Assembly (NCBI GenBank): GCA_041477655.1
Contig: JBGOUP010000001.1
Location: 1-39,167 of the forward strand
Direction of reading: 5' to 3'
Length of the DNA stretch: 39,167 bases
DNA from: JBGOUP01 sp041477655
GTDB lineage: Bacteria > Patescibacteriota > UBA1384 > 2-12-FULL-50-11
Made by a program: the position numbers and the translations under genes. Positions 1-5,245 of the stretch are shown piece by piece; position 1 is the stretch's first letter, and every line of letters begins with the position of its first letter. The notes beneath the pieces are model-generated. The model saw only the letters and a program-made list of their open reading frames with translations. It did no database searches and was not told the DNA's origin.

Positions 1-56
1 CAAACAAGGTGATACTGATGTTGGTAGACGCAATGGGACAGATTCTGGGTTCTCAT
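1..56 (-). CDS. tnpA: IS200/IS605-type transposase TnpA, 5' fragment cut by the window edge
   Basis: Only the first 18 codons are inside the window, read leftward from an ATG at 56. The stretch is identical to the start of the longer tnpA copy that begins at 38869 on the plus strand, where the HUH transposase motif is visible. It is therefore the same gene in a second copy. No domain can be seen in this fragment alone; the identification rests on identity with the other copy. Confidence 0.75.
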   Translation of the reverse strand, partial: MRTQNLSHCVYQHQYHLV

Positions 57-140
57 GAGCAAAACGTACCACCTCTGACGAGGTGGTACGAGTGGTACGA
101 TTCATCCACGGACTAACGTCCGTGGTTCTCTCTAAGAGAA
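1..140 (-). mobile_element. Left end of an IS200/IS605-type element, copy 1
   Basis: Positions 1-140 are the exact reverse complement of 38785-38924; similarity stops at 140, which marks the element tip or shared target site. The end holds two strong hairpins: 65-75 pairs with 80-90 (11 bp, loop TGAC) and 106-113 pairs with 118-125 (8 bp, loop TAAC). Subterminal hairpins and the absence of terminal inverted repeats are typical of this family, whose single-stranded transposase binds such hairpins. The tip lies directly in the T-tract of the terminator of the neighbouring gene. Confidence 0.8.
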
Positions 141-162
141 AAAGGACGGAATTTTTCCGTCC
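139..162 (-). terminator. Rho-independent terminator of the 163-951 gene
   Basis: GGACGGAA (144-151) pairs with TTCCGTCC (155-162) around a 3-nt loop. Read on the minus strand it is followed by five T residues (143-139). It abuts the stop codon of the minus-strand gene at 163. The IS copy begins immediately after the T-tract. Confidence 0.85.
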
Positions 163-951
163 TCAATTGAGGCAAACCATTTGTCGATGACGTTGAACGG
201 TTACCTCGGAAAAAACCACTAAGCCATCAGTTAGGTGATTGAGTTGGTGAAGGATATCGCTCCACCGATACAAAAAGCTTAGGTTGACCGTTTCATCGTT
301 GATAATATGGTAACGATCATAAATACCGACCAGCCAACGGGCCAATTCCTCTTCAATAATATCCTGTAACCAACGGTCTAGTCCGAGTATTGACGGACCA
401 CCGATCTGTCGAATCACCGCATTAGCCGGGTTATCGATTAAATCCCTAAATCGGGAGTAGTCGCCGGCCTGACGCAGGTTAACAACGTAGAGACCACCGC
501 CAATCTTCTCTTCCCATCGTCTGGTTCGACTGCATAGGTCGACGGTGGTAATGGATTGTTTAGGGTAATGCCAGAGAATTAGATAAGCACGTTTGCTCTT
601 AACCCAGGCTATCTGACCGTCGCTAAATTGAAATGCCCATACTCGCTTATGACCATCGAATATCACCTCAATTACGGACAGCTCTTTGGCTTGGTTAATT
701 AGCCTCTTCCTTACCGTATATAGACTTTCTCCAGTCACCAGCGCCACCAACCCAAACAACGGTAATTCCCAACCCCAAGCAAAAGCAAAGAGGTCGGGCA
801 TTCTCAATAGATACTTGGTAGTCAATCCTATCACCACTAGTTGCAGACTTAAGGCTCCGATCAGTTGGATAGAGGAACCAAATCGGTACAGTCTGACACG
901 TTTGGTTAAACGCACCAAATTGTTGAACTCATGTAAAGTTGCGTCTTCCAA
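163..951 (-). CDS. Unknown membrane protein, 262 aa
   Basis: I do not recognise a family. Two hydrophobic stretches near residues 27-50 and 60-78 suggest a double-spanning membrane anchor. They are followed by a soluble region of about 180 residues rich in Trp, Arg and Asp. The best start is a TTG at 951: an AGGAGGT ribosome site sits 5 nt upstream and no in-frame ATG is as well placed. A minus-strand promoter (982-1011) and a terminator abutting the stop make this a single-gene transcript. It is divergent from the SOS-controlled dinB operon and about 75 bp from its operator. The coding call is firm; the function is open. Confidence 0.75.
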   Translation of the reverse strand: MEDATLHEFNNLVRLTKRVRLYRFGSSIQLIGALSLQLVVIGLTTKYLLRMPDLFAFAWGWELPLFGLVALVTGESLYTVRKRLINQAKELSVIEVIFDGHKRVWAFQFSDGQIAWVKSKRAYLILWHYPKQSITTVDLCSRTRRWEEKIGGGLYVVNLRQAGDYSRFRDLIDNPANAVIRQIGGPSILGLDRWLQDIIEEELARWLVGIYDRYHIINDETVNLSFLYRWSDILHQLNHLTDGLVVFSEVTVQRHRQMVCLN

Positions 952-981
952 CCTCCACCTCCTTTGGTTGAGACAAAAATA

Positions 982-1011
982 ATTATACTCCTCTCACCAA
1001 CCGATCAGCAA
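982..1011 (-). promoter_or_regulatory. Promoter of the 163-951 gene
   Basis: On the minus strand TTGCTG (1011-1006) and TATAAT (987-982) are separated by 18 bp, upstream of the strong AGGAGGT site. The LexA-type box at 1031-1045 lies just upstream of this -35, so LexA bound there could affect both directions. Confidence 0.65.
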
Positions 1012-1023
1012 TCGGAAGAAAAC

Positions 1024-1052
1024 TTGACATGTTCGGTATTTGTTCGTGTATT
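1024..1052 (+). promoter_or_regulatory. SOS promoter with GTTC-N7-GTTC operator, dinB operon
   Basis: TTGACA (1024-1029) is followed at 17 bp by a weak -10, TGTATT (1047-1052). The spacer contains GTTC-GGTATTT-GTTC (1031-1034 and 1042-1045). The same TTGACA-plus-box block, with one base different, recurs only before lexA (3766-3787). GTTC-N7-GTTC is the direct-repeat LexA operator known from Alphaproteobacteria. A repressor on the spacer would block RNA polymerase. The assignment to LexA is inference from the shared sequence and the gene contents. Confidence 0.75.
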
Positions 1053-1060
1053 GTAGGAAG

Positions 1061-1255
1061 ATGAAGAAATACTTTGCCAGCAGACACTGTCAGATTTTTC
1101 CGGCGAAAATCTGCAGTTCGATCTCGGCTAATTTGTACGCCAGCCGGCGTAACCAAGCTAAATTAGCCTCCGATACGCTACCGTCAAAGCATCCTTCATC
1201 AGTTATGGAGACATCTTCCATCAATATTTTGGTGTGGTTAGGTAGGAAAGAATGA
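1061..1255 (+). CDS. Short leader ORF of the dinB operon, doubtful
   Basis: A 64-codon frame starts at an ATG about 2 nt from the predicted transcription start and ends with a TGA that overlaps the next gene's ATG as ATGA, which suggests translational coupling. Its protein resembles no family I know. The DNA is palindromic: an 8-bp hairpin at about 1093-1115, and a nested stem with arms around 1128-1136 and 1162-1170 plus an inner 6-bp stem. A 43-aa antisense frame over the same bases reads more like a helical protein. It may be repeat-derived DNA that happens to stay open rather than a functional protein. Confidence 0.3.
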   Translation: MKKYFASRHCQIFPAKICSSISANLYASRRNQAKLASDTLPSKHPSSVMETSSINILVWLGRKE

Positions 1256-1506
1256 TCGAAACTAAAGAAGCCATCGGTGAACCAGTTAAGGTTATTGTTA
1301 GTTTTTCACCAGGTAAAATTCGTCTGCATTTTTTTGAGTGGCAGAGTCGGACTTACAGGGTTGAATCAATGAATCTTTTCCATATTGCCAAAGACGCCGA
1401 CAAGCATCTCTACCATTTTTCCGTTAGTTCTGATGGTAACAGTTATGAGCTGGTTTTTGACCCAACCACCCTGACTTGGCAGTTAGAGGAGGTGGTGAGT
1501 GCTTAA
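1252..1506 (+). CDS. Small DUF6504-like protein of the SOS operon, 84 aa
   Basis: A small soluble protein with spaced aromatic residues: a Trp-x5-Tyr stretch near residues 31-37 and a C-terminal YELVFDPTTLTWQLEEV segment. This layout resembles DUF6504-type proteins, which are often encoded beside Y-family polymerases; this match is from memory and untested. The ATG at 1252 has an AGGAAAG ribosome site. The gene overlaps the ORF before it by 4 nt and the next ORF (GTG at 1499) by 8 nt. It is presumably induced with dinB by DNA damage. Its molecular role is unknown. Confidence 0.65.
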   Translation: MIETKEAIGEPVKVIVSFSPGKIRLHFFEWQSRTYRVESMNLFHIAKDADKHLYHFSVSSDGNSYELVFDPTTLTWQLEEVVSA

Positions 1507-1750
1507 AAAACTCGAAACTCGAAATCCGGCCATTCGACAGAGCTCCGGCCGCCTCGAGCAAAGTCGTCTTTCGACATCGCTCAAGACGACCATGAGCCCA
1601 TCGAATGGTCGAGAGGCGAAATCCGAAACGGTTCGATCAACTCACCGTCCTGAGTGCAATCGAAGGACAAGCTCAAAATTTAAATTTTTGAACTTAGAAC
1701 ATTGGAATTTGTTTAGAGTTTCGGGCTTCGAATTTCGGATTTTAAAATGA
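1499..1750 (+). CDS. Repeat-derived coupling ORF between the small SOS gene and dinB
   Basis: An 83-codon frame starts at GTG 1499, 6 nt after a strong GAGGAGG site inside the preceding gene, and ends with a TGA overlapping the dinB ATG as ATGA. Almost all of it is palindromic repeat DNA (1507-1746), so the encoded peptide is probably meaningless. The frame would carry ribosomes across the insertion to the dinB start, which has no ribosome site of its own. The simplest history is that a repeat landed between the original ribosome site and dinB while the frame stayed open. The ORF and overlap are seen; the coupling role is inferred. Confidence 0.35.
   Translation: MLKKLETRNPAIRQSSGRLEQSRLSTSLKTTMSPSNGREAKSETVRSTHRPECNRRTSSKFKFLNLEHWNLFRVSGFEFRILK
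1507..1746 (+). repeat. Palindromic intergenic repeat upstream of dinB
   Basis: The region is built of inverted segments: CCATTCGA / TCGAATGG (near 1529 and 1597), TCGTCTT / AAGACGA (near 1564 and 1583), and CGAAACTCGAAAT-type arms at both ends. It includes the kind of GTCCTGAG...TCGAAGGAC palindrome seen as dispersed repeats in many environmental genomes. The right arm (1680-1746) is related, in reverse orientation, to the repeat inserted inside dinB at 2164-2220: both contain CTCTAAACAAAT followed by A/T-rich spacer. Confidence 0.7.
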
Positions 1751-3213
1751 GCCAAAGGATCATTTTACATCTGGACGTCAATTCTTATTTCGCAACAATG
1801 GAGCAACAGGCATATCCTAATTTAAGAGGTAAGCCGATAGGAGTGGCGGGAAAGGATGAGCGGATGTCTGGGAGACATTCGCGAACGGAAGCTCCGAAAA
1901 GCGGCATAATGTCTTTTGGCCGCTTTGCAGGAGCGAGTGGAGGCGAGCGAACAGTAGTGGCCGGAGCTTCAATTGAGGCCAAAAAGTTTGGTGTCAAATC
2001 GGGTATGTCCAGCTGGGAAGCCCGGAAACTCTGTCCGGGAATTATTATCGTCGCCGCCAATTACGATCGCTACATCTTCACTAGTAAACGAATTTTTTCT
2101 TTGATGGAACGCTTCAGCCCAACGGTGGAGGTTTTTTCCATCGACGAAGCCTTTCTAATAATAAACTCTAAGCTCGAAACTCTAAGCTCTAAACAAATCC
2201 AAATGCTTAAAAATCAAATTTACAAAAATGATTCGGATTTTGAAAATTGGAATTTGAAATTTGTTTCGAACTTAGGATTTAGTGCTTCGGATTTTGCCTA
2301 CCTTCAGGCTATTGATATTGCCGTACAATTAAAGCAACTGATCAGGACACATATCGGCTCTTGGGTGAGCGTTTCTATCGGTATTTCTTATGGCCGAACT
2401 CTAGCTAAGCTAGCTTCAGAGCTACAAAAACCCGACGGCCTAACGGTTATTAAACCTGAAGATTTCGCTCGGATCGCTAAAACAACGCCAATCGAAGAGC
2501 TCTGCGGTATTGGCTATCGCCTCCGACCACGCCTAAATCAGCTGGGCATTAGCACCATTGCCGAATTAGGTAGCGCTCCAAGAGAAATGCTAGTCAGGGT
2601 CTTTGGCGATTTCACGGGGTCGTGGCTAGCCGATATCGGACGGGGAATTGACGATAATCAGTTACGCTCATTTCGCCAATTACCTCAAGAGAAATCGGTC
2701 GGCCATTCATATACCTTGCCTCACGACTTAGCTTCGATGACCGAAGTTAAAAAAGTCATGTTGCTATTGGCCGAGAGGGTAGGGGTGCGACTTAGACGTA
2801 AAGGTCTTATGGGTAAAACGGTTTCGGTCTACGTTCGCTTTTACGACAAAACTGGTTGGGGCCAGCAAATGGCCATTAAAGATTATTTAATGGACGGATT
2901 GGCTATTTATAAAGTTGGAGCCGAACTACTAGACTTAATCATCCAGCCCAAACCCGTTCGCTTGATCGCCATTACGGTTAGCGATTTAGTCACCCAAGTT
3001 CAGACGACCAAGCCGCTTTTTGTAGTTAATCAACGCTACGAGCAATTGGTTGGAGCGATCGATAAAATCAATAATCGTTACGGTGAATTTACGGTTTTTC
3101 GGGGAGCTCTGGCCAAAATGAAACAGCGTATCTTCAAACTACCCGATGGTCGTAACAAACGACACTATCTGCCGGAAATTACTCACATTAATCCGTTTAC
3201 AAAGAGGGTGTAA
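1747..3213 (+). CDS. dinB: DNA polymerase IV (Y-family translesion polymerase) with two in-frame insertions
   Basis: Translesion DNA polymerase. The N-terminal catalytic Asp is in LHLDVNSYFA (near residue 10) and the palm acidic pair is in SIDEAFL (near 131-137). KLASELQKPDGLTV, a helix-hairpin-helix (LCGIGYRL) and the little-finger start (SVGHSYTLPHDL) follow in order. At 488 aa it is about 75 residues longer than usual. The excess lies in two blocks absent from normal DinB, residues about 37-67 and 140-183, both encoded by palindromic DNA. The first sits in a fingers-side loop just before RTVVAGASIEAKKFGV; the second directly follows the catalytic SIDE motif. The frame is otherwise intact. 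Last gene of the SOS-controlled operon. Family call is firm; activity with the insertions is unknown. Confidence 0.92.
   Translation: MSQRIILHLDVNSYFATMEQQAYPNLRGKPIGVAGKDERMSGRHSRTEAPKSGIMSFGRFAGASGGERTVVAGASIEAKKFGVKSGMSSWEARKLCPGIIIVAANYDRYIFTSKRIFSLMERFSPTVEVFSIDEAFLIINSKLETLSSKQIQMLKNQIYKNDSDFENWNLKFVSNLGFSASDFAYLQAIDIAVQLKQLIRTHIGSWVSVSIGISYGRTLAKLASELQKPDGLTVIKPEDFARIAKTTPIEELCGIGYRLRPRLNQLGISTIAELGSAPREMLVRVFGDFTGSWLADIGRGIDDNQLRSFRQLPQEKSVGHSYTLPHDLASMTEVKKVMLLLAERVGVRLRRKGLMGKTVSVYVRFYDKTGWGQQMAIKDYLMDGLAIYKVGAELLDLIIQPKPVRLIAITVSDLVTQVQTTKPLFVVNQRYEQLVGAIDKINNRYGEFTVFRGALAKMKQRIFKLPDGRNKRHYLPEITHINPFTKRV
1855..1947 (+). repeat. Palindromic element inserted in frame in dinB (first)
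   Basis: About 93 bp with nested pairing: ATGTCT/AGACAT (1864-1869, 1873-1878), GCTCC/GGAGC (1891-1895, 1930-1934) enclosing AAAGCGGC/GCCGCTTT (1898-1905, 1919-1926). It encodes 31 residues that have no counterpart in ordinary DinB between the GVAGK and RTVVAG segments. The edges are estimated from where DinB similarity stops and resumes. Confidence 0.7.
2164..2295 (+). repeat. Palindromic element inserted in frame in dinB (second)
   Basis: About 132 bp of A/T-rich inverted-repeat DNA encoding 44 extra residues after SIDEAFLII. AAACAAAT (2191-2198) pairs with ATTTGTTT (2259-2266). Repeated CTCTAAGCTC / CGAAACTCTAA segments match the arm of the intergenic repeat at 1680-1746. The protein resumes normal DinB sequence at about YLQAIDIAVQLK. 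Confidence 0.75.
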
Positions 3214-3765
3214 ATCAAAACTCCGGTTGGGTCTCTGTGCGACGTACAGATTGAGACCCTAACCGGAGCGACTTGTGCCAAACAAACCGAGAAGTTTGGC
3301 AAATGGTGCCCTTTGGTTCCTTAATCCCCTGGGAAAGAAACTGGCCGTGTTTATTCTTAGCAACCTTACCGAGGAAGCCAACCTTACACCCGAGAATTGC
3401 CCAAACACCAACCAACTAATCCGAAACCGAAAGACGATGTGAAGTACTTAAGAATGCCTACTAACAGGCTGGGCTGATTTCAAATAGTTGTCAAGCCCCT
3501 CCTAGCGGTGGAATTTGATAATGAGTGGTCATCCCCGAATGAATCTTCCCGGGCTCCCGCCCAGGGTATCTTCTTCTTCACTCCGCACTGCCGTGCTTGG
3601 CAAAGCGGCGAGGGCTCTCATCCACTGGCTTTGGCCCGTGGTATTCTCGCTAAGAATAAAGATGTTTTCAACGGTTATTCTCTTCTGTTTTAGCGTGCTA
3701 GGGGGTAGGAGGTTGAGGAAGGGGGAACGCTTCGCAGTAGATCCCCCTTCCTCGCATAATATCTC
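3214..3765. other. Long non-coding stretch between dinB and lexA, rich in hairpins
   Basis: No convincing gene is present in this 550-bp stretch. Visible pairings: 3221-3235 with 3253-3268 (15 bp, one bulge); TGCCAAAC/GTTTGGCA (3276-3283, 3294-3301); a CCCGGGC/GCCCAGGG stem near 3548-3567; CGCTAAGAATAA with TTATTC and TTTTAGCG (about 3649-3696); GAGGAAGGGGG/CCCCCTTCCTC (about 3714-3753). GTCATCCCCGAATG near 3528 resembles dispersed palindromic repeats known from other bacteria. I saw no conserved RNase P, tmRNA or SRP core. The short frames overlapping it lack ribosome sites and protein-like composition. Confidence 0.5.
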
Positions 3766-3806
3766 TTGACAAGTTCGGTATTTGTTCGCTACGCTCAATA
3801 TATAAT
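3766..3806 (+). promoter_or_regulatory. lexA promoter region with GTTC-N7-GTTC operator
   Basis: TTGACA (3766-3771) is followed by GTTC-GGTATTT-GTTC (3773-3776 and 3784-3787), the same block as in the dinB-operon promoter. A good TATAAT is present at 3801-3806 but is 29 bp from TTGACA. The -10 is therefore either that TATAAT with a poor -35, or a weak hexamer near 3789. Autoregulation of lexA through this box is the natural reading. Confidence 0.7.
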
Positions 3807-3819
3807 AAAGGAACTTAAA

Positions 3820-3965
3820 GTGGTGAATATATTTCTTGAGCGGTCGTCTCGCAGACTTGCCAGCTTGGTTTCCGAGCCTTGCGAGGAATGGCAAGTCGAG
3901 AGCGAGTAGTCGATCTATCTCTGGAATAGATCGACTACGTACCGATGAAGAAATATATTCACCAC
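3820..3965 (+). repeat. 146-nt three-way-junction palindrome in the lexA leader
   Basis: An 18-bp perfect outer stem (3820-3837 with 3948-3965), extended by CGGT/ACCG (3841-3844, 3941-3944), encloses two hairpins. Arm 1 is CTCGC/GCGAG (3848-3852, 3902-3906) plus GACTTGCCA/TGGCAAGTC (3854-3862, 3889-3897). Arm 2 has 13 perfect pairs (3906-3918 with 3926-3938, 7-nt loop). It ends 2 nt before the GAGGAGGA ribosome site of lexA. It could be a MITE-like palindromic repeat, a structured RNA acting on lexA, or both. Confidence 0.75.
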
Positions 3966-3976
3966 GAGGAGGAACA

Positions 3977-4573
3977 ATGCTCACACCTAAACAAAAACTA
4001 ATTTTAGATTTTATAGATTCATTTATTAATGATAACGGCTACGCGCCTAGTTATCGGGAGATTGCTGAAAACTTTGGCTTTTCGTCGGTGGCAACGGTGG
4101 CCGAACATATTGATAATTTAAAAAACAAAGGCTACTTAACTAATTCTGATTCTGGTTATCGTTCTATCCAGCCAATTGAAGTAGAGGCCGGTAATGCCCT
4201 AATGAATTTGGTGGTGCCACTGCTTGGCGCCATCCGAGCTGGCAAACCAATCGAAGCCATCAAGACCGATCTGTCACTGGAAGTGCCTCGCGACATGATG
4301 GGTAAAAACGTCTTTGCCCTGCGAGTCCGGGGCGACTCAATGAAAGACGACGGCATTTTAGACGGCGATTTTGTGGTGATTGAGCCCTGCACCAATCCAA
4401 AAAACGGTGATATTGTAGTGGCCTTGATTGACAAAGACAACGTGACCTTAAAGCGATTTTATCGGGAAAAAGATCATATTCGCTTGCAACCAGCTAACGC
4501 CAATTATCAGCCAATCCGGGTTAAGAAAGTTAGTATCCAGGGCCGGGTAAGGGGAGTAATCCGAAAGTTTTAA
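3977..4573 (+). CDS. lexA: LexA SOS repressor, S24-type autoprotease
   Basis: 198 aa, normal LexA length. An N-terminal winged helix (residues 1-65, with YAPSYREIAENFGFSSVATV) precedes the cleavage site Ala88-Gly89 in IRAGKP. The catalytic Ser121 (RGDSM) and Lys159 (VTLKRF) belong to the self-cleaving peptidase domain. RecA-triggered cleavage should derepress its targets. The start at 3977 is preceded by GAGGAGGA; longer frames reading into the palindromic leader are not credible. The shared direct-repeat operator before lexA and the dinB operon points to a small regulon including autoregulation. It is followed by an 11-bp hairpin at 4589-4620. Confidence 0.95.
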   Translation: MLTPKQKLILDFIDSFINDNGYAPSYREIAENFGFSSVATVAEHIDNLKNKGYLTNSDSGYRSIQPIEVEAGNALMNLVVPLLGAIRAGKPIEAIKTDLSLEVPRDMMGKNVFALRVRGDSMKDDGILDGDFVVIEPCTNPKNGDIVVALIDKDNVTLKRFYREKDHIRLQPANANYQPIRVKKVSIQGRVRGVIRKF

Positions 4574-4588
4574 GTATCTAAGTAATTG

Positions 4589-4620
4589 AATACCCCGCCG
4601 TTTGATGTTGGCGGGGTATT
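4589..4620 (+). terminator. Hairpin after lexA, possible terminator without T-tract
   Basis: AATACCCCGCC (4589-4599) pairs with GGCGGGGTATT (4610-4620), 11 perfect base pairs with a 10-nt loop, 15 nt after the lexA stop. No T-run follows, so it may be a transcript-end stabiliser or part of the adjoining structured region rather than an intrinsic terminator. Confidence 0.45.
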
Positions 4621-4760
4621 GGGTGACGGGAAACTGTGTTCCATGAGCAACGAGGTACGTTACGGTAGGATGTGCTCCCTTGGGGTGCAAAACCTTCGGG
4701 CTTGCGCGCACGCACAGTTCCACAGCGTTCGGATTCTATTTAATTTACCCCAAATCGTTG
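4621..4760 (+). other. Structured non-coding segment, possible small RNA
   Basis: GGAAACTGTG (4629-4638) pairs with CACAGTTCC (4713-4721) and encloses further hairpins, including a stem closed by a TTCG tetraloop (4687-4705) and GTA/TAC and CCC/GGG pairings. No frame here has a ribosome site. I could not match it to SRP, tmRNA, RNase P or 6S RNA. It could be a small RNA or another palindromic repeat. Confidence 0.35.
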
Positions 4761-4823
4761 GGCATGTCAAGTAGTCTACCCAAGAAAAGTTGTAATGTCC
4801 AAGTGGTATGATATATGTCAGAC

Positions 4824-5087
4824 ATGGCTCGCCACAGCACTCGCAAGCTTTTTCTGTTTGGTCGTTACTCGTTGGCTTTGTTACTACCCAAACGCTGGCT
4901 GACAGAATTAGGTATTGTTGCTGGCCAACAGGTTGAGCTGAAATTCGATAAAACTAAAAAACGAGTGATTGTATATTTATTTGGCGGCGATACAGCTAAG
5001 CAGATTAGGAAAACATCAACCAACCCAGCCCAAAAAGGAGAGTCAGTTCAAGAAGAAGGGGACTGGCAGGAAATTCCACCGGTTTAG
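4824..5087 (+). CDS. AbrB/SpoVT-type small DNA-binding protein, 87 aa
   Basis: Residues about 6-50 (RKLFLFGRYSLALLLPKRWL then LGIVAGQQVELKFD) match the swapped-hairpin AbrB/MazE/SpoVT fold: a xxLPKxW turn followed by a GxxVEL strand. Such proteins bind DNA as dimers. The C-terminal 30 residues are polar. An extended -10 (TGGTATGAT, ending at 4812) puts transcription start near 4819, so I place the start at ATG 4824; an in-frame ATG at 4815 would lie upstream of that. The stop at 5085 is followed after 1 nt by five 29-bp tandem repeats, possible binding sites for the product. No MazF-like partner is adjacent. Confidence 0.75.
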   Translation: MARHSTRKLFLFGRYSLALLLPKRWLTELGIVAGQQVELKFDKTKKRVIVYLFGGDTAKQIRKTSTNPAQKGESVQEEGDWQEIPPV

Positions 5088-5088
5088 T

Positions 5089-5233
5089 CTTGAGAAAAAT
5101 GGGTTTTGGAACTAGCTCTTGAGAAAGTTCCGTTTTGGAACTATCACATGAGACCGTCTTGCTTTGGAACTATCTCTTGAGACAGTTCCGTTTTGGAACT
5201 ATCGCTTGAGACAGCCCCATATTGAGACTATGG
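5089..5233 (+). repeat. Five tandem 29-bp repeats
   Basis: Units at 5089-5117, 5118-5146, 5147-5175, 5176-5204 and 5205-5233 keep exact 29-bp phase. Each starts CTTGAG (CATGAG in unit 3); units 1-4 carry TTTGGAACTA and the last unit is more degenerate. Within units 2 and 4 AGTTCC and GGAACT flank GTTTT. Across the junction of units 3 and 4, GGAACT-TCTC-GAGA-AGTTCC forms a near-perfect 24-bp dyad. There are no spacers, so it is not a CRISPR. It fills the gap between the AbrB-like gene and the LytR_C gene. Confidence 0.9.
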
Positions 5234-5245
5234 TAGGGGCAATCA

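Noticed and set aside
3214..3765. tmRNA, RNase P or SRP RNA
   Set aside because: None of the conserved core sequences of these RNAs could be found by eye on either strand.
3529..3984. 151-codon minus-strand frame over the lexA leader
   Set aside because: It runs through the three-way palindrome, overlaps the lexA start, has no ribosome site and no recognisable family.
4448..4723. 91-codon minus-strand frame at the lexA 3' end
   Set aside because: It overlaps lexA antisense and a hairpin-rich segment, and has no ribosome site.
5089..5233. CRISPR array
   Set aside because: The 29-bp units are directly adjacent with no unique spacers, and no cas gene is present.
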